Shown in pieces: positions 1-7,116 of a stretch of 13,205 bases of DNA (its first letter is position 1; each line of letters starts with the position of its first letter). Made by a program: the position numbers and the translations under genes. Where the stretch lies: contig LIHJ01000045.1 in the NCBI GenBank assembly GCA_001399805.1, forward strand, positions 1-13,205. Reading direction: 5' to 3'. Origin of the DNA: Candidatus Bathyarchaeota archaeon BA1 (GTDB lineage Archaea > Thermoproteota > Bathyarchaeia > Bathyarchaeales > Bathyarchaeaceae). Below the pieces are notes generated by a model. That model saw only the letters and a program-made list of their open reading frames with translations, searched no databases and had not been told where the DNA came from.

Positions 1-309
1 TGCTTTTCTCGTTTTATACTTTGAGGCTGTACGGAGGTGCTGAAGGGTCGGTTCTGGTGCCGGAGCCTGTGCCCGTTTGCGTTTAAGCATTAACCACGCG
101 ACGGCGATTCCTATAATTAAACCTATTGGGTGCTGATAGCGATATACACTTTTTAGTCGCTTCCACCGCCAGCCTCACGTTGATGGTGGTCAGGATTACA
201 GAGGTCTCAGCTTGTTGCCAGCCTTGTCATTGGCTACCAACTTGATTATGTGCCGTCCGTCGCCAACCATTGTGGTGTTCCAGTTGAAAGCGCGTGCGCT
301 GCTCTTCCA
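1..309 (-). pseudogene. Decayed 3' part of a membrane-anchored surface protein
   Basis: Three minus-strand frames together read like one surface-protein C-terminus. Frame A (309 down to 196) gives FNWNTTMVGDGRH followed by IIKLVANDKAGNK, a typical Ig/PKD-like strand pattern ending in a D-x-AGN motif, then a stop at 196-198. Frame B (about 200 down to 86) gives SVILTTINVRLAVEATKK. Frame C (open from 174 to the window edge) gives a hydrophobic stretch, PIGLIIGIAVAWLML, directly followed by the basic KRKR and a Pro/Ala-rich tail (AQAPAPEPT), as in C-terminal membrane anchors. At least two frameshifts are needed to join them. The gene would continue beyond position 1. The protein class is inferred from pattern only; no specific family is recognised. 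Sequencing indels are an alternative to true decay. Confidence 0.5.
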
Positions 310-375
310 TTACATAAAACTGAAGAAAAATTATTTAACAGTGCAATCTTATGGAAAGGGATGCATGATGCATAC

Positions 376-382
376 GGGGAGG
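376..382 (+). promoter_or_regulatory. Ribosome binding site of the aminotransferase
   Basis: GGGGAGG lies 8 bases before the ATG at 391, a strong Shine-Dalgarno match that fixes that start. An AT-rich stretch around 330-340 (AAATTATTTAAC) could be the TATA region, but this is weak. Confidence 0.7.
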
Positions 383-390
383 ATTTCTAA

Positions 391-1764
391 ATGACCGTAG
401 ATTTTCCTATAATAAAAACTACTCTTCCAGGCCCAAAGTCGAAGGAATACATTCGGAGAGACAGCGCTTGCATAGCTCCAGCCGTAGGCGTTAGATGGCT
501 TCCTGTGGTCATCGAGAGGGAATACGGAACATTTATGGAAGACATTGATGGAAACGTTTTCATAGACTTCCTATCGGGTGCCGCTGCAGCAATTACCGGG
601 TACTGTCACCCGAAAATCGTTGAAGCCGTCACGGCTCAGGTGAGGGTTGCCACGCATATCTGCGATATCTATCACTATAGCAAGACCATAATAGAACTCG
701 CAGAGGAGATCTGCAGGCTTACACCGGGCTCATTCCCTAAAAAAGTGATCTGGGGATTGGCGGGGTCGGATGCCAACGACGGCGCATTGAAGGTCGTAAG
801 ATATCATACGAAGAGGCCGAGGGTTCTCGCCTATCTCGGTTCATATCACGGACAAACCTATGGGGCCCTTTCGCTCTCAGGCGTCTTTCCCAACATGAAG
901 AGGGGATTTGGGCCGATCGTCCAGGATATATTTCATGTGCCCTTTGCCTACTGCTATCGATGTCAATTTGGCTTAAGATACCCGAAATGCAATCTATACT
1001 GTGCCAGGTACATCGAGGAAATCGTGTTTGAAAACCTCTTCTCCCCAGAGGAAATCGCTGCCATTTTCACCGAGCCCATACAAGGGGATGCAGGAATAGT
1101 GGTTCCTCCCCCAGACTACTTCAGCAGGGTCATGGAAATGTGTAGGAAGCATGGAATCCTCTTCGTGGCGGACGAGGTCCAAACGGGTTGGGGCAGAACT
1201 GGAAAGCTATGGGGCGCTGAACACTTTAACATTCAGCCAGATGTTATGATTTTGGGGAAGGGCTTAGCCTCGGGCATTGGGCTGGCAGCAGTTGTTGGAA
1301 AGGCAGAGATAATGACCATGCCCCCTGGATCACACGCCCTAACCCCAGCCGCAAACCCCATCATGGTTGCCGCCTCACACGCAACCCTAACGGTTCTGGA
1401 AGAGGAAAAGCTTGTAGAAAATTCGATTAGAATTGGAAATCTCATGATGAAAGAACTTCGAGAGATGGGCAAGGAGCATGAACTTATCGGAGAAATTAGA
1501 GGCAGGGGGCTGATGATCGGTGTTGAACTCGTGAGGGATCAAGAAACAAGGGAGCCCGCCTCTGAGGAGTGCATGAAGGTCTGCTATCGGGCCTTTGAGA
1601 AGGGCTTGATCCTGCCATATTACGGGCTAAAGAGAAACGTGATAAGGATAACCCCAGCCCTCACCATAACTGAAGAAGTGGCCAAGAAGGGACTCGAAAT
1701 TTTTGAGCAGGCGCTTAAGGACGTTGAGTCTGGAGTCGTTACAAAGCTTGCTGTGGGCTGGTAG
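391..1764 (+). CDS. Class III PLP-dependent aminotransferase (GABA/acetylornithine aminotransferase-like)
   Basis: A 457-residue fold-type I PLP enzyme of the class III (omega) aminotransferase family, expected to move an amino group between an amine or amino acid and a 2-oxo acid in the cytoplasm. Visible marks: the GSDANDGALK cofactor-phosphate segment, GSYHGQT, ADEVQTGWGRTG containing Asp261 (pairs with the PLP ring nitrogen), and ILGKGLASG with Lys290 as the Schiff-base lysine. Length fits the family. A four-cysteine insertion, C188-x2-C191-x8-C200-x3-C204, sits in the middle; similar cysteine-bearing variants exist in some class III enzymes, and a metal or Fe-S site is possible but unproven. 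The family includes GABA, ornithine and acetylornithine aminotransferases and archaeal amino-acid racemases, so the substrate cannot be assigned. It stands alone, diverging from the remnant on its left and converging on thiC. Confidence 0.9.
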   Translation: MTVDFPIIKTTLPGPKSKEYIRRDSACIAPAVGVRWLPVVIEREYGTFMEDIDGNVFIDFLSGAAAAITGYCHPKIVEAVTAQVRVATHICDIYHYSKTIIELAEEICRLTPGSFPKKVIWGLAGSDANDGALKVVRYHTKRPRVLAYLGSYHGQTYGALSLSGVFPNMKRGFGPIVQDIFHVPFAYCYRCQFGLRYPKCNLYCARYIEEIVFENLFSPEEIAAIFTEPIQGDAGIVVPPPDYFSRVMEMCRKHGILFVADEVQTGWGRTGKLWGAEHFNIQPDVMILGKGLASGIGLAAVVGKAEIMTMPPGSHALTPAANPIMVAASHATLTVLEEEKLVENSIRIGNLMMKELREMGKEHELIGEIRGRGLMIGVELVRDQETREPASEECMKVCYRAFEKGLILPYYGLKRNVIRITPALTITEEVAKKGLEIFEQALKDVESGVVTKLAVGW

Positions 1765-1870
1765 AATGAGATTCTAAACATTGAAACACTTAGACGTATA
1801 GAAAGAGGTGGACAGAGACACAGGGGTATAATCTCTTCTGTAGGTAGAGGGATTTGGTTGCACTCAGGTG

Positions 1871-1885
1871 AGCGCGGCGCGCGCT
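1871..1885. other. Perfect GC hairpin between convergent genes
   Basis: AGCGCG-GCG-CGCGCT is a perfect 6-bp all-but-one-GC stem with a 3-base loop, lying in the 192-base gap between the convergent aminotransferase and thiC genes. No U-run follows on either strand, so it is not a standard terminator, but its position between two 3' ends suggests transcript-end or mRNA-stability structure. The rest of 1765-1956 shows no gene. Confidence 0.4.
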
Positions 1886-1956
1886 AGGAGTCAGATTCTG
1901 ACATCTCTATAAACTTTAAATTTCACCCTTCTAAAAAATAGACGTTGTATGAGAAG

Positions 1957-3255
1957 CTAGTGTTCCGCATAGACATACCGCTTAAGCAACCTTATTGCGC
2001 AAAATTCACCGCACATCGTACAAGCCTCTACTGACTTCTTCGGCGACCTCTCTTGTCTTATCCTTTGAATTTTCTCGGGATCGAGGGCTAACTTAAACTG
2101 CTTTTCCCAATTGAGTTCGGCGCGTGCTTTTGACATTTCATAATCCCACTTCGCCGCCGCTTCTCTCCGCCTCACCAGATCCGCTGCATGCGCCGCGATC
2201 CTAGTTATCATCACCCCCTCCTTAACGTCTTCAACGCTGGGCAGGGCTATGTGTTCTGCTGGCGTCACATAGCACAGGAAGTCGGCCCCTGCGATTGCGG
2301 CGATGGCCCCGCCGATGGCCCCGACCATGTGGTCGTAGCCAGGAGCTACGTCGGTTACGATGGGACCTAAAACGTAAAATGGTGCGTTTCCGCAAAGGCT
2401 CTTTTCAAGCCTAACATTAGCATCAATCTGGTCCAATGGGATGTGGCCGGGCCCTTCGACCATCGATTGGACGCCGGCTTTTCGTGCGCGTTCAACCAGC
2501 TCGCCAAGTATGATCAGCTCTTCGATTTGGGGCCTGTCTGTCGCATCATGAACGCAACCGGGCCGTAAGCCATCACCTAAGCTTAATGTAACGTCATACT
2601 CCTTTGCTATTTCAAGCAAATAATCGAAGTTCTCATAGAGTGGGTTCTCCTTACCATGATGCTTTATCCATGCAGCTAGAAATGTGCCGCCGCGGCTAAC
2701 TATTCCTAAGAGCCTATCTTGACGAATGAGGCGCTCAACACTATCCTTCGTAACCCCGCAATGAACAGTTATGAAGTCAACTCCATCTTTTACATGCGTT
2801 TCAATCGCATTAAACATGTCATCTTCTGTCATGTGAATTATTGCGCCTTCCTTTCTCTGTGCATTGATTCCTGCTTGGTATATTGGCACGGTCCCAAAAG
2901 CAATCGGCGATGTCTTCATCAACGTCCTTCGTACCTCATCTATTTCCCCGCCTGTGCTGAGGTCCATAATAGCATCCGCCCCAGCCTCTATGGCGATTTT
3001 AGCTTTTCTAACTTCCATGTCAATGTCGCAAATTTCAGGGGAGGTACCGATGTTCGCATTAATCTTTACACGTAAGCCCTCTCCGATACCTAATGGCTTA
3101 ATCGTCTCTTTTCTTGCTAGATTTTTTGTAATGACAATGCGACCTTCAGCTAACCTGCGCCTAACAACATTCGATGAAAGACCCTCATCCTTCGCAACCT
3201 GTTTAATTTCCTTCGTTATCATACCTCTTCGCGCGAGCTTCATCTGTGTCGTCAT
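1957..3255 (-). CDS. thiC: Phosphomethylpyrimidine synthase ThiC
   Basis: A 432-residue ThiC, the non-canonical radical SAM enzyme that converts aminoimidazole ribotide to 4-amino-5-hydroxymethyl-2-methylpyrimidine phosphate for thiamin synthesis. Family landmarks in order: NANIGTS near residue 67, AGADAIMDLSTGG, PIYQAG, TVHCGVT, SRGGTF, LSLGDGLRPGC, MVEGPGHIPLDQ, LGPIVTDVAPGYDH, CYVTPAEHI, and a cysteine motif near the C-terminus (C412, C415, C419) for the 4Fe-4S cluster. It is the short form, lacking the N-terminal extension of the roughly 630-residue E. coli protein. The cluster motif reads C-x2-C-x3-C, one residue tighter than the C-x2-C-x4-C described for bacterial ThiC. No Shine-Dalgarno precedes the ATG; with a TATA box about 37 bases upstream, the mRNA probably has a leader of around 10 bases. 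No TPP riboswitch is apparent and no other thi gene is nearby. Confidence 0.96.
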   Translation of the reverse strand: MTTQMKLARRGMITKEIKQVAKDEGLSSNVVRRRLAEGRIVITKNLARKETIKPLGIGEGLRVKINANIGTSPEICDIDMEVRKAKIAIEAGADAIMDLSTGGEIDEVRRTLMKTSPIAFGTVPIYQAGINAQRKEGAIIHMTEDDMFNAIETHVKDGVDFITVHCGVTKDSVERLIRQDRLLGIVSRGGTFLAAWIKHHGKENPLYENFDYLLEIAKEYDVTLSLGDGLRPGCVHDATDRPQIEELIILGELVERARKAGVQSMVEGPGHIPLDQIDANVRLEKSLCGNAPFYVLGPIVTDVAPGYDHMVGAIGGAIAAIAGADFLCYVTPAEHIALPSVEDVKEGVMITRIAAHAADLVRRREAAAKWDYEMSKARAELNWEKQFKLALDPEKIQRIRQERSPKKSVEACTMCGEFCAIRLLKRYVYAEH

Positions 3256-3286
3256 ATGAATTCACAACTGAATAAAAATCGGGAGA

Positions 3287-3297
3287 GGTATATAACC
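3287..3297 (-). promoter_or_regulatory. Probable thiC TATA box
   Basis: On the minus strand the sequence reads GGTTATATACC, centred about 37 bases before the thiC ATG. Placing transcription start about 25 bases downstream gives a leader near 10 bases, matching the lack of a ribosome binding site. The box lies in DNA derived from gene remnants. Confidence 0.4.
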
Positions 3298-3300
3298 ATG

Positions 3301-3345
3301 CGCGCTGTTGCCGATGTTGATTGCGGCATTCAAATCTGTCTTATA
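3301..3345 (-). pseudogene. C-terminal scrap of a TnpB-like transposon protein
   Basis: The minus strand reads FYKTDLNAAINIGNSA. The string DLNAAINIG is a hallmark of the end of the RuvC-III region of IS200/IS605-family TnpB proteins, where the last catalytic Asp sits in a D-x-NAA-x-NI context. Nothing else of TnpB (zinc-ribbon cysteines, RuvC-I/II) is recognisable upstream; a different gene scrap abuts it at 3341. No transposon end or hairpin was identified. The match is only about nine residues, so this is a plausible but short call. Confidence 0.4.
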
Positions 3346-3466
3346 AAATGATGTAGGTGATCCTCTCAGCGTCCGCTGGAACAGCGCAAGAAACGGCATA
3401 CTCCCTATCCTCCTCACGCATCGCCAGCGTGGGCATCACGATCAAATCATGGGCAAAAATAGATCC
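3341..3466 (-). pseudogene. Internal fragment of a 4-hydroxybutyryl-CoA dehydratase / HpaB-family gene
   Basis: About 41 open codons on the minus strand include AHDLIVMPTLAMREED then REYAVSCAVPADAE and RITYII. This matches my memory of the central segment of AbfD (4-hydroxybutyryl-CoA dehydratase / vinylacetyl-CoA isomerase) and related HpaB-type flavoproteins, which read roughly HEIIVMPTRAMREED, KDYAVSFAVPAD, G-I-YI. The complete enzymes are near 500 residues, so this is under a tenth of the gene; stops bound both ends (467-side TGA at 3467-3469, TAA at 3341-3343). It is not functional. The source gene would have served 4-hydroxybutyrate or aromatic metabolism; an intact copy elsewhere is possible. 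Confidence 0.6.
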
Positions 3467-3614
3467 TCATACTTGGGTCATGGGCAAGATCATATGTTAA
3501 GGCTATATGGAGTTCAGCGTGGGTTTCTCAATTCTATCCCGAACACTTTTCGATTTTTTCAGGTTGCAAGAGAAACCATTTCAATTTAAGTGATCCCTAG
3601 CCCCCTGGAGTATC

Positions 3615-3833
3615 TCACGATGCACTGATAACAATAAAGTTTGTCTTTTGTTTCAGCATGAGGAGCATGCCCTCAAACACCTCACCAGCAAACTTCATGG
3701 CCCTCAAATGCGCCAAGTGGATGATACTCTCCCCCAAAGGTTCTTAGGGCCCGTAGTATCCAATGAGACTCGCTATAGTTTGTTGCCTGCCCAGATTACC
3801 TAAGGCGACGATTATCCTGTAGAGCCTCTCTAT
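3615..3833 (-). pseudogene. Unidentified protein remnant with one internal stop
   Basis: One minus-strand frame stays protein-like for 73 codons with a single TAA at 3744-3746. Before the stop it reads IERLYRIIVALGNLG and RQQTIASLIGYYGP; after it EPLGESIIHLAHL and RAMKFAGEVFEGMLLM, ending at a TGA (3615-3617). A neighbouring frame just upstream ends in LSELRD, which could join by a frameshift. The helical, aliphatic composition suggests a real cytoplasmic protein, but I do not recognise the family. Further upstream, 3876-4020 (-) is open and reads MSPVAEESRTLMIRTIEE; it may belong to the same dead gene. Confidence 0.35.
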
Positions 3834-4015
3834 CCCTTAACTCGCTTAACGTTGGTTATTGTCCTGACCGTATATCTAGCCTTCTAAAATATCAATGATT
3901 ATGCAACTGCTCCCAGTAGGGCATTCCTCAATGGTTCTTATCATAAGTGTTCTTGATTCCTCTGCTACTGGCGACATCAATAGAAATAGCCCGTCTAGAA
4001 AAATTAATAACAGTG

Positions 4016-4023
4016 TTATAACT
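4016..4023 (+). promoter_or_regulatory. Possible sufS TATA box
   Basis: TTATAACT lies about 43 bases before the chosen sufS ATG (4063), which would place transcription start near 4045 and leave room for the ribosome binding site GGGAG at 4050-4054, 8 bases before the ATG. Confidence 0.35.
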
Positions 4024-4062
4024 ATTTCAGTACCTGCATGAGAGCCTTTGGGAGCGTTATTG

Positions 4063-6723
4063 ATGTTCAACGTGGAAAAAGTCAGAAAGGACTTCCCAAT
4101 TTTGGAAACAGGCATAATTTATTTGGACAGCACCGCAAGTAGCCTAACCCCAGAGCCTGTGCTTCAAAGGATGCTGGAGTTTTATCGTCAATATCGAGCC
4201 AATGTTGAACGTGGCATCCATCGCCTATCCCAAAGGGCGAGCGAGGAGTATGAACGAGCCCGCACCAAGGTGGCCGACTTCATCAACGCAAAATCTAAGT
4301 CCGAGATCATCATGACCCGAAACACCACCGAGGGAATCAACACCATCGCGAATGGCTTAAACTGGAAAAGGAGGGACAGGATTGTCACCTCGCTCATCGA
4401 GCACCATTCCAACTTCATTGTTTGGCTTCGGGCGAAGAAACGATATGGTGTGGACTTGGAAATCGTTGAGCCCACCAAGCCGATCGTGCATGGGATTTTG
4501 GACCCAGCAGACTTCGAAAAGGTGGTCGACGACAGAACAAAGCTGGTTGCCGTAACCCACGTCTCCAATGTGTTGGGGGTGATTACACCCGTTAGAGAGA
4601 TCACCGAGATAGCCCATGAGCACGGAGCCCAGGTCCTCATCGACGCCGCTCAGTCGGTTCCACACATGAAAGTGGATGTACAGAGGATCGGATGCGACTT
4701 CCTCGCGTTCTCTGTTACTGGTGATACTCCGTTGTTAGTCTTCTCAGATGAAGGGGTGGAGATTGTGCCTATCCAAAGGATAACTGAGAGGATAAGAGAT
4801 GGGGAGAGAATGCATGTATTAACCTTGGATGGGCTGGGAAAAGTTGTTTTTAAGCCGATAACTGGATACTTAACTCATACCGACAAAGTGTACGAAGTGC
4901 GATATGAAGGATGCGCCGTGCCCCTCGGGGCGACGGGGTATCATTCGGTCTTTGTGTGGAAGGAAGGGGAGATTGTACCGAAGCGTGTGGAAGAATTAAG
5001 GACAAACGACTACATGATTACATTTAACACAAAGTTGGAATTACCACCGAAACTCAAAGTAGTGCTTACTTACAAGCATCGCGGGAATATAACAACCGAG
5101 GAGACAAAGGTTACAAAAAATCTAATGCGGTTGATGGGCTATTACTTAGCCGAGGGAAGTTTAGACATGAATTATGGGGTTAAATTCACATTCAACACAA
5201 ACGAAAAAGACTACATTAGGGATTGCAAAGATATAATTAAAACTTTACGAGGAACAACTTTTTATCGAGAGGCTTTTGAAAGGGTCCAAAAAGTGAAGGA
5301 TCGCTCTTTAAGTGAAATTTCAAGGGTAACTGGATTAGATAGAGAAACCATCAGGAAGTATTTAGGCCGGTCTAAACGATGCTCGGGGGTATTTGAACCA
5401 AAAGTTAAGAAGATAAGGGCATACACCCATACCCATAAGACTGCTTCAAGGATAGATATTTCCTTTCATTCAAAGAAGTGGTTCGAGTTCTTTAGACAAC
5501 TTTGTGGAACTAAGGAGGACAAGCACTTACCGGGTCTCATTTGGCATCTCCCTAGGAGTTATGTTTTAGAGCTGGTGAGAGGTTATCTAAGGGGAAATGG
5601 GGCGAAAACTGACAAATATAATATTAGAGTTAAGTCCGTAGCTAAGAGAGTTATCCTAGAGCTTTGCTGGTTATTAAAACTGAATGGGATCTCTTGCACC
5701 ATTGGAATCGGGTCTAAGAGGGGAGATTCAAAGGAAAATTATAATATAGTAATTCAGAGGTCTGAGTTAGGGGAATTGAAGGAATTTTACAGAGAAAGAA
5801 AGAAAAATGGCGCTCCAAAGGACAAATTGTTACCTGCAGATGGTTTAAGAAGAGTCTATGCCCAAATAAAACCCAAATTCAACTACGAAATCTATTCATT
5901 AATCAGGAATGGGAAGAAGCGCCTGATAAGAGAGGGTGTCGCTAGAGCGATAAAATGGATCGAGAATGCTCACAGAGTTCCTCTAAATCGGCAGCATGTT
6001 CGAATCTTGGAAAATTATAAGAAGATACTTAGCGGTGATGTTGGAACTGTTAAAGTAAAAAGTGCTAAGGAGATAGGTGAGGTTGAGGTCTACGACATTT
6101 CTGTAGATAACTACGAGAGATTCTTCGGCGGTTTCTACCCAATATTATTACATAACTCAGGCCACAAGATGTGTGCTCCAACTGGGTCTGGCGCTCTATA
6201 TGTTCGAGAAGAGCTCATGGAGGAAGTTGAACCTTTATGCATTGGTGGTGGAACCATAGCTGACGTTGGTCTAGACTATTATAAGCTGGAGAGGGGACCC
6301 ATGCGATTTGAGGCTGGGACCCCAGCCATCGCTGAGGCTATCGGACTCGGAGCGGCCATCGACTATCTAAGAAAAATTGGGATGGAGAACATTGAGAATC
6401 ATGAAAGGGAGCTCACAAAGCAAATGTATGAGGGGCTGGGCGGAATTCCAAAGGTTGAGGTTTATGGCCCCGAGCCCAAGCACAGAGTCGGCATCATGCC
6501 CTTCAACGTGGGCAACCTGAACCCCCACGACGTGGCCTTGGCGCTCGATGTCTCAGCCAGCATCATGGTGCGCTCGGGGCATCACTGCGCCCTCCCCCTA
6601 ACCAAAAGTCTGATCCGCAGGCCGGGGAGCATACGAGCCTCCACCTACTTCTACAACACCAAGGAGGAAATTGAAAAGCTCACAACCACCGTGAGGGAAA
6701 TAGCCGAAACCCTAGCTGTTTAG
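4063..6723 (+). CDS. sufS: SufS-type cysteine desulfurase, interrupted by an intein
   Basis: Precursor of 886 residues: a 216-residue N-extein, a 482-residue intein and a 188-residue C-extein; the spliced protein would be 404 residues, normal for SufS. The enzyme takes sulfur from cysteine as a persulfide, releasing alanine, for Fe-S cluster assembly. Visible: IYLDSTASSLTPEPV at the start, TRNTTEGIN, LIEHHSN, IDAAQSVPH, then after splicing the rebuilt FSGHK, whose lysine (702 in the precursor, 220 spliced) holds PLP, and RSGHHCALPL with the catalytic Cys842 (360 spliced). The ATG at 4063 is preferred over a TTG at 4048 because GGGAG sits 8 bases upstream and the SufS N-terminus starts MFNVEKVRKDFP. 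Neither sufB, sufC nor sufD is adjacent. Without splicing the active site is split, so activity depends on the intein. Confidence 0.95.
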   Translation: MFNVEKVRKDFPILETGIIYLDSTASSLTPEPVLQRMLEFYRQYRANVERGIHRLSQRASEEYERARTKVADFINAKSKSEIIMTRNTTEGINTIANGLNWKRRDRIVTSLIEHHSNFIVWLRAKKRYGVDLEIVEPTKPIVHGILDPADFEKVVDDRTKLVAVTHVSNVLGVITPVREITEIAHEHGAQVLIDAAQSVPHMKVDVQRIGCDFLAFSVTGDTPLLVFSDEGVEIVPIQRITERIRDGERMHVLTLDGLGKVVFKPITGYLTHTDKVYEVRYEGCAVPLGATGYHSVFVWKEGEIVPKRVEELRTNDYMITFNTKLELPPKLKVVLTYKHRGNITTEETKVTKNLMRLMGYYLAEGSLDMNYGVKFTFNTNEKDYIRDCKDIIKTLRGTTFYREAFERVQKVKDRSLSEISRVTGLDRETIRKYLGRSKRCSGVFEPKVKKIRAYTHTHKTASRIDISFHSKKWFEFFRQLCGTKEDKHLPGLIWHLPRSYVLELVRGYLRGNGAKTDKYNIRVKSVAKRVILELCWLLKLNGISCTIGIGSKRGDSKENYNIVIQRSELGELKEFYRERKKNGAPKDKLLPADGLRRVYAQIKPKFNYEIYSLIRNGKKRLIREGVARAIKWIENAHRVPLNRQHVRILENYKKILSGDVGTVKVKSAKEIGEVEVYDISVDNYERFFGGFYPILLHNSGHKMCAPTGSGALYVREELMEEVEPLCIGGGTIADVGLDYYKLERGPMRFEAGTPAIAEAIGLGAAIDYLRKIGMENIENHERELTKQMYEGLGGIPKVEVYGPEPKHRVGIMPFNVGNLNPHDVALALDVSASIMVRSGHHCALPLTKSLIRRPGSIRASTYFYNTKEEIEKLTTTVREIAETLAV
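4711..6156 (+). mobile_element. Intein with LAGLIDADG homing endonuclease in SufS
   Basis: In-frame 482-residue intein, residues 217-698 of the precursor. It opens with Ser1 in SVTGDTPLLV (block A), has TGYH with Thr75 and His78 (block B), and ends VYDISVDNY (block F) and PILLHN (block G) before extein Ser+1, so all splicing residues (Ser1, block B His, penultimate His, final Asn, Ser+1) are present. The endonuclease has motif 1 LMGYYLAEGS (acidic Glu364 of the precursor) and motif 2 LVRGYLRGNG, where the usual Asp is Asn512. Between them lies a helix-turn-helix-like segment, SLSEISRVTGLDRET, about precursor residues 415-437. The insertion point is three residues before the PLP lysine, the conserved-active-site placement typical of inteins. 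Its codons look more AT-rich than the extein. Confidence 0.93.
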
Positions 6724-6786
6724 CTGAAACCCTTAAGTTAATGGTACATTTATCTCACAAATATATCGGATGGTAATTGAAAGAGG

Positions 6787-6954
6787 CACGCGCCCTATGT
6801 GGTCAAGGTGACCTGAAGAATAGAGAAAGCCGCTTATGAACGAGCTTTCAATTTGTAAAGACCTGTAGAATCGCTGCATCTATTTGAGGACCTTCTAGGG
6901 AGGGAGGGTTATGCCAAAAAGTTAGGAAAGAGACGGAAAACATCGAGGGTATAA
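6787..6954 (+). pseudogene. Weak protein remnant with two internal stops
   Basis: One plus-strand frame reads HAPYVVKVT, TGA, RIEKAAYERAFNL, TAA, RPVESLHLFEDLLGRE and GYAKKLGKRRKTSRV before a final TAA at 6952-6954. The pieces have natural protein composition and lie in the same frame, suggesting a dead gene's 3' end. Family not recognised and chance is possible. A TATA-like GGGTATAAATATT follows (6947-6959) with no gene downstream on that strand. The rest of 6724-7116 shows nothing supportable. Confidence 0.25.
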
Positions 6955-7116
6955 ATATTACTTTCTTTGTGAAGAGGGAGACTAACATCCCATAGTAAGG
7001 AATGAGATGAAAGTAAAAATTATCCAATTCAACAGCTTGCTTTAATCGCACCTTTTCAGTATATCCGCAACGCGGGGAATCCAAAGGGATTTGATGGTGG
7101 GATTTCTAAAATTGAC

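Noticed and set aside
212..394. 60-codon plus-strand ORF before the aminotransferase
   Set aside because: It overlaps the aminotransferase start, has no family resemblance, and the opposite strand carries a better protein signal (Ig-like and membrane-anchor remnant).
3256..3360. TPP riboswitch upstream of thiC
   Set aside because: The TATA box implies a leader of only about 10 bases, and no conserved THI-box sequence was seen.
3876..4115. 79-codon minus-strand ORF overlapping the sufS start
   Set aside because: Its first 18 or so codons are antisense to sufS and there is no start signal. Only the part from 4020 to 3876 could be an old remnant; not supportable as a gene.
6848..7084. 78-codon minus-strand ORF
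   Set aside because: Odd composition and no family match; antisense to a more protein-like plus-strand remnant.
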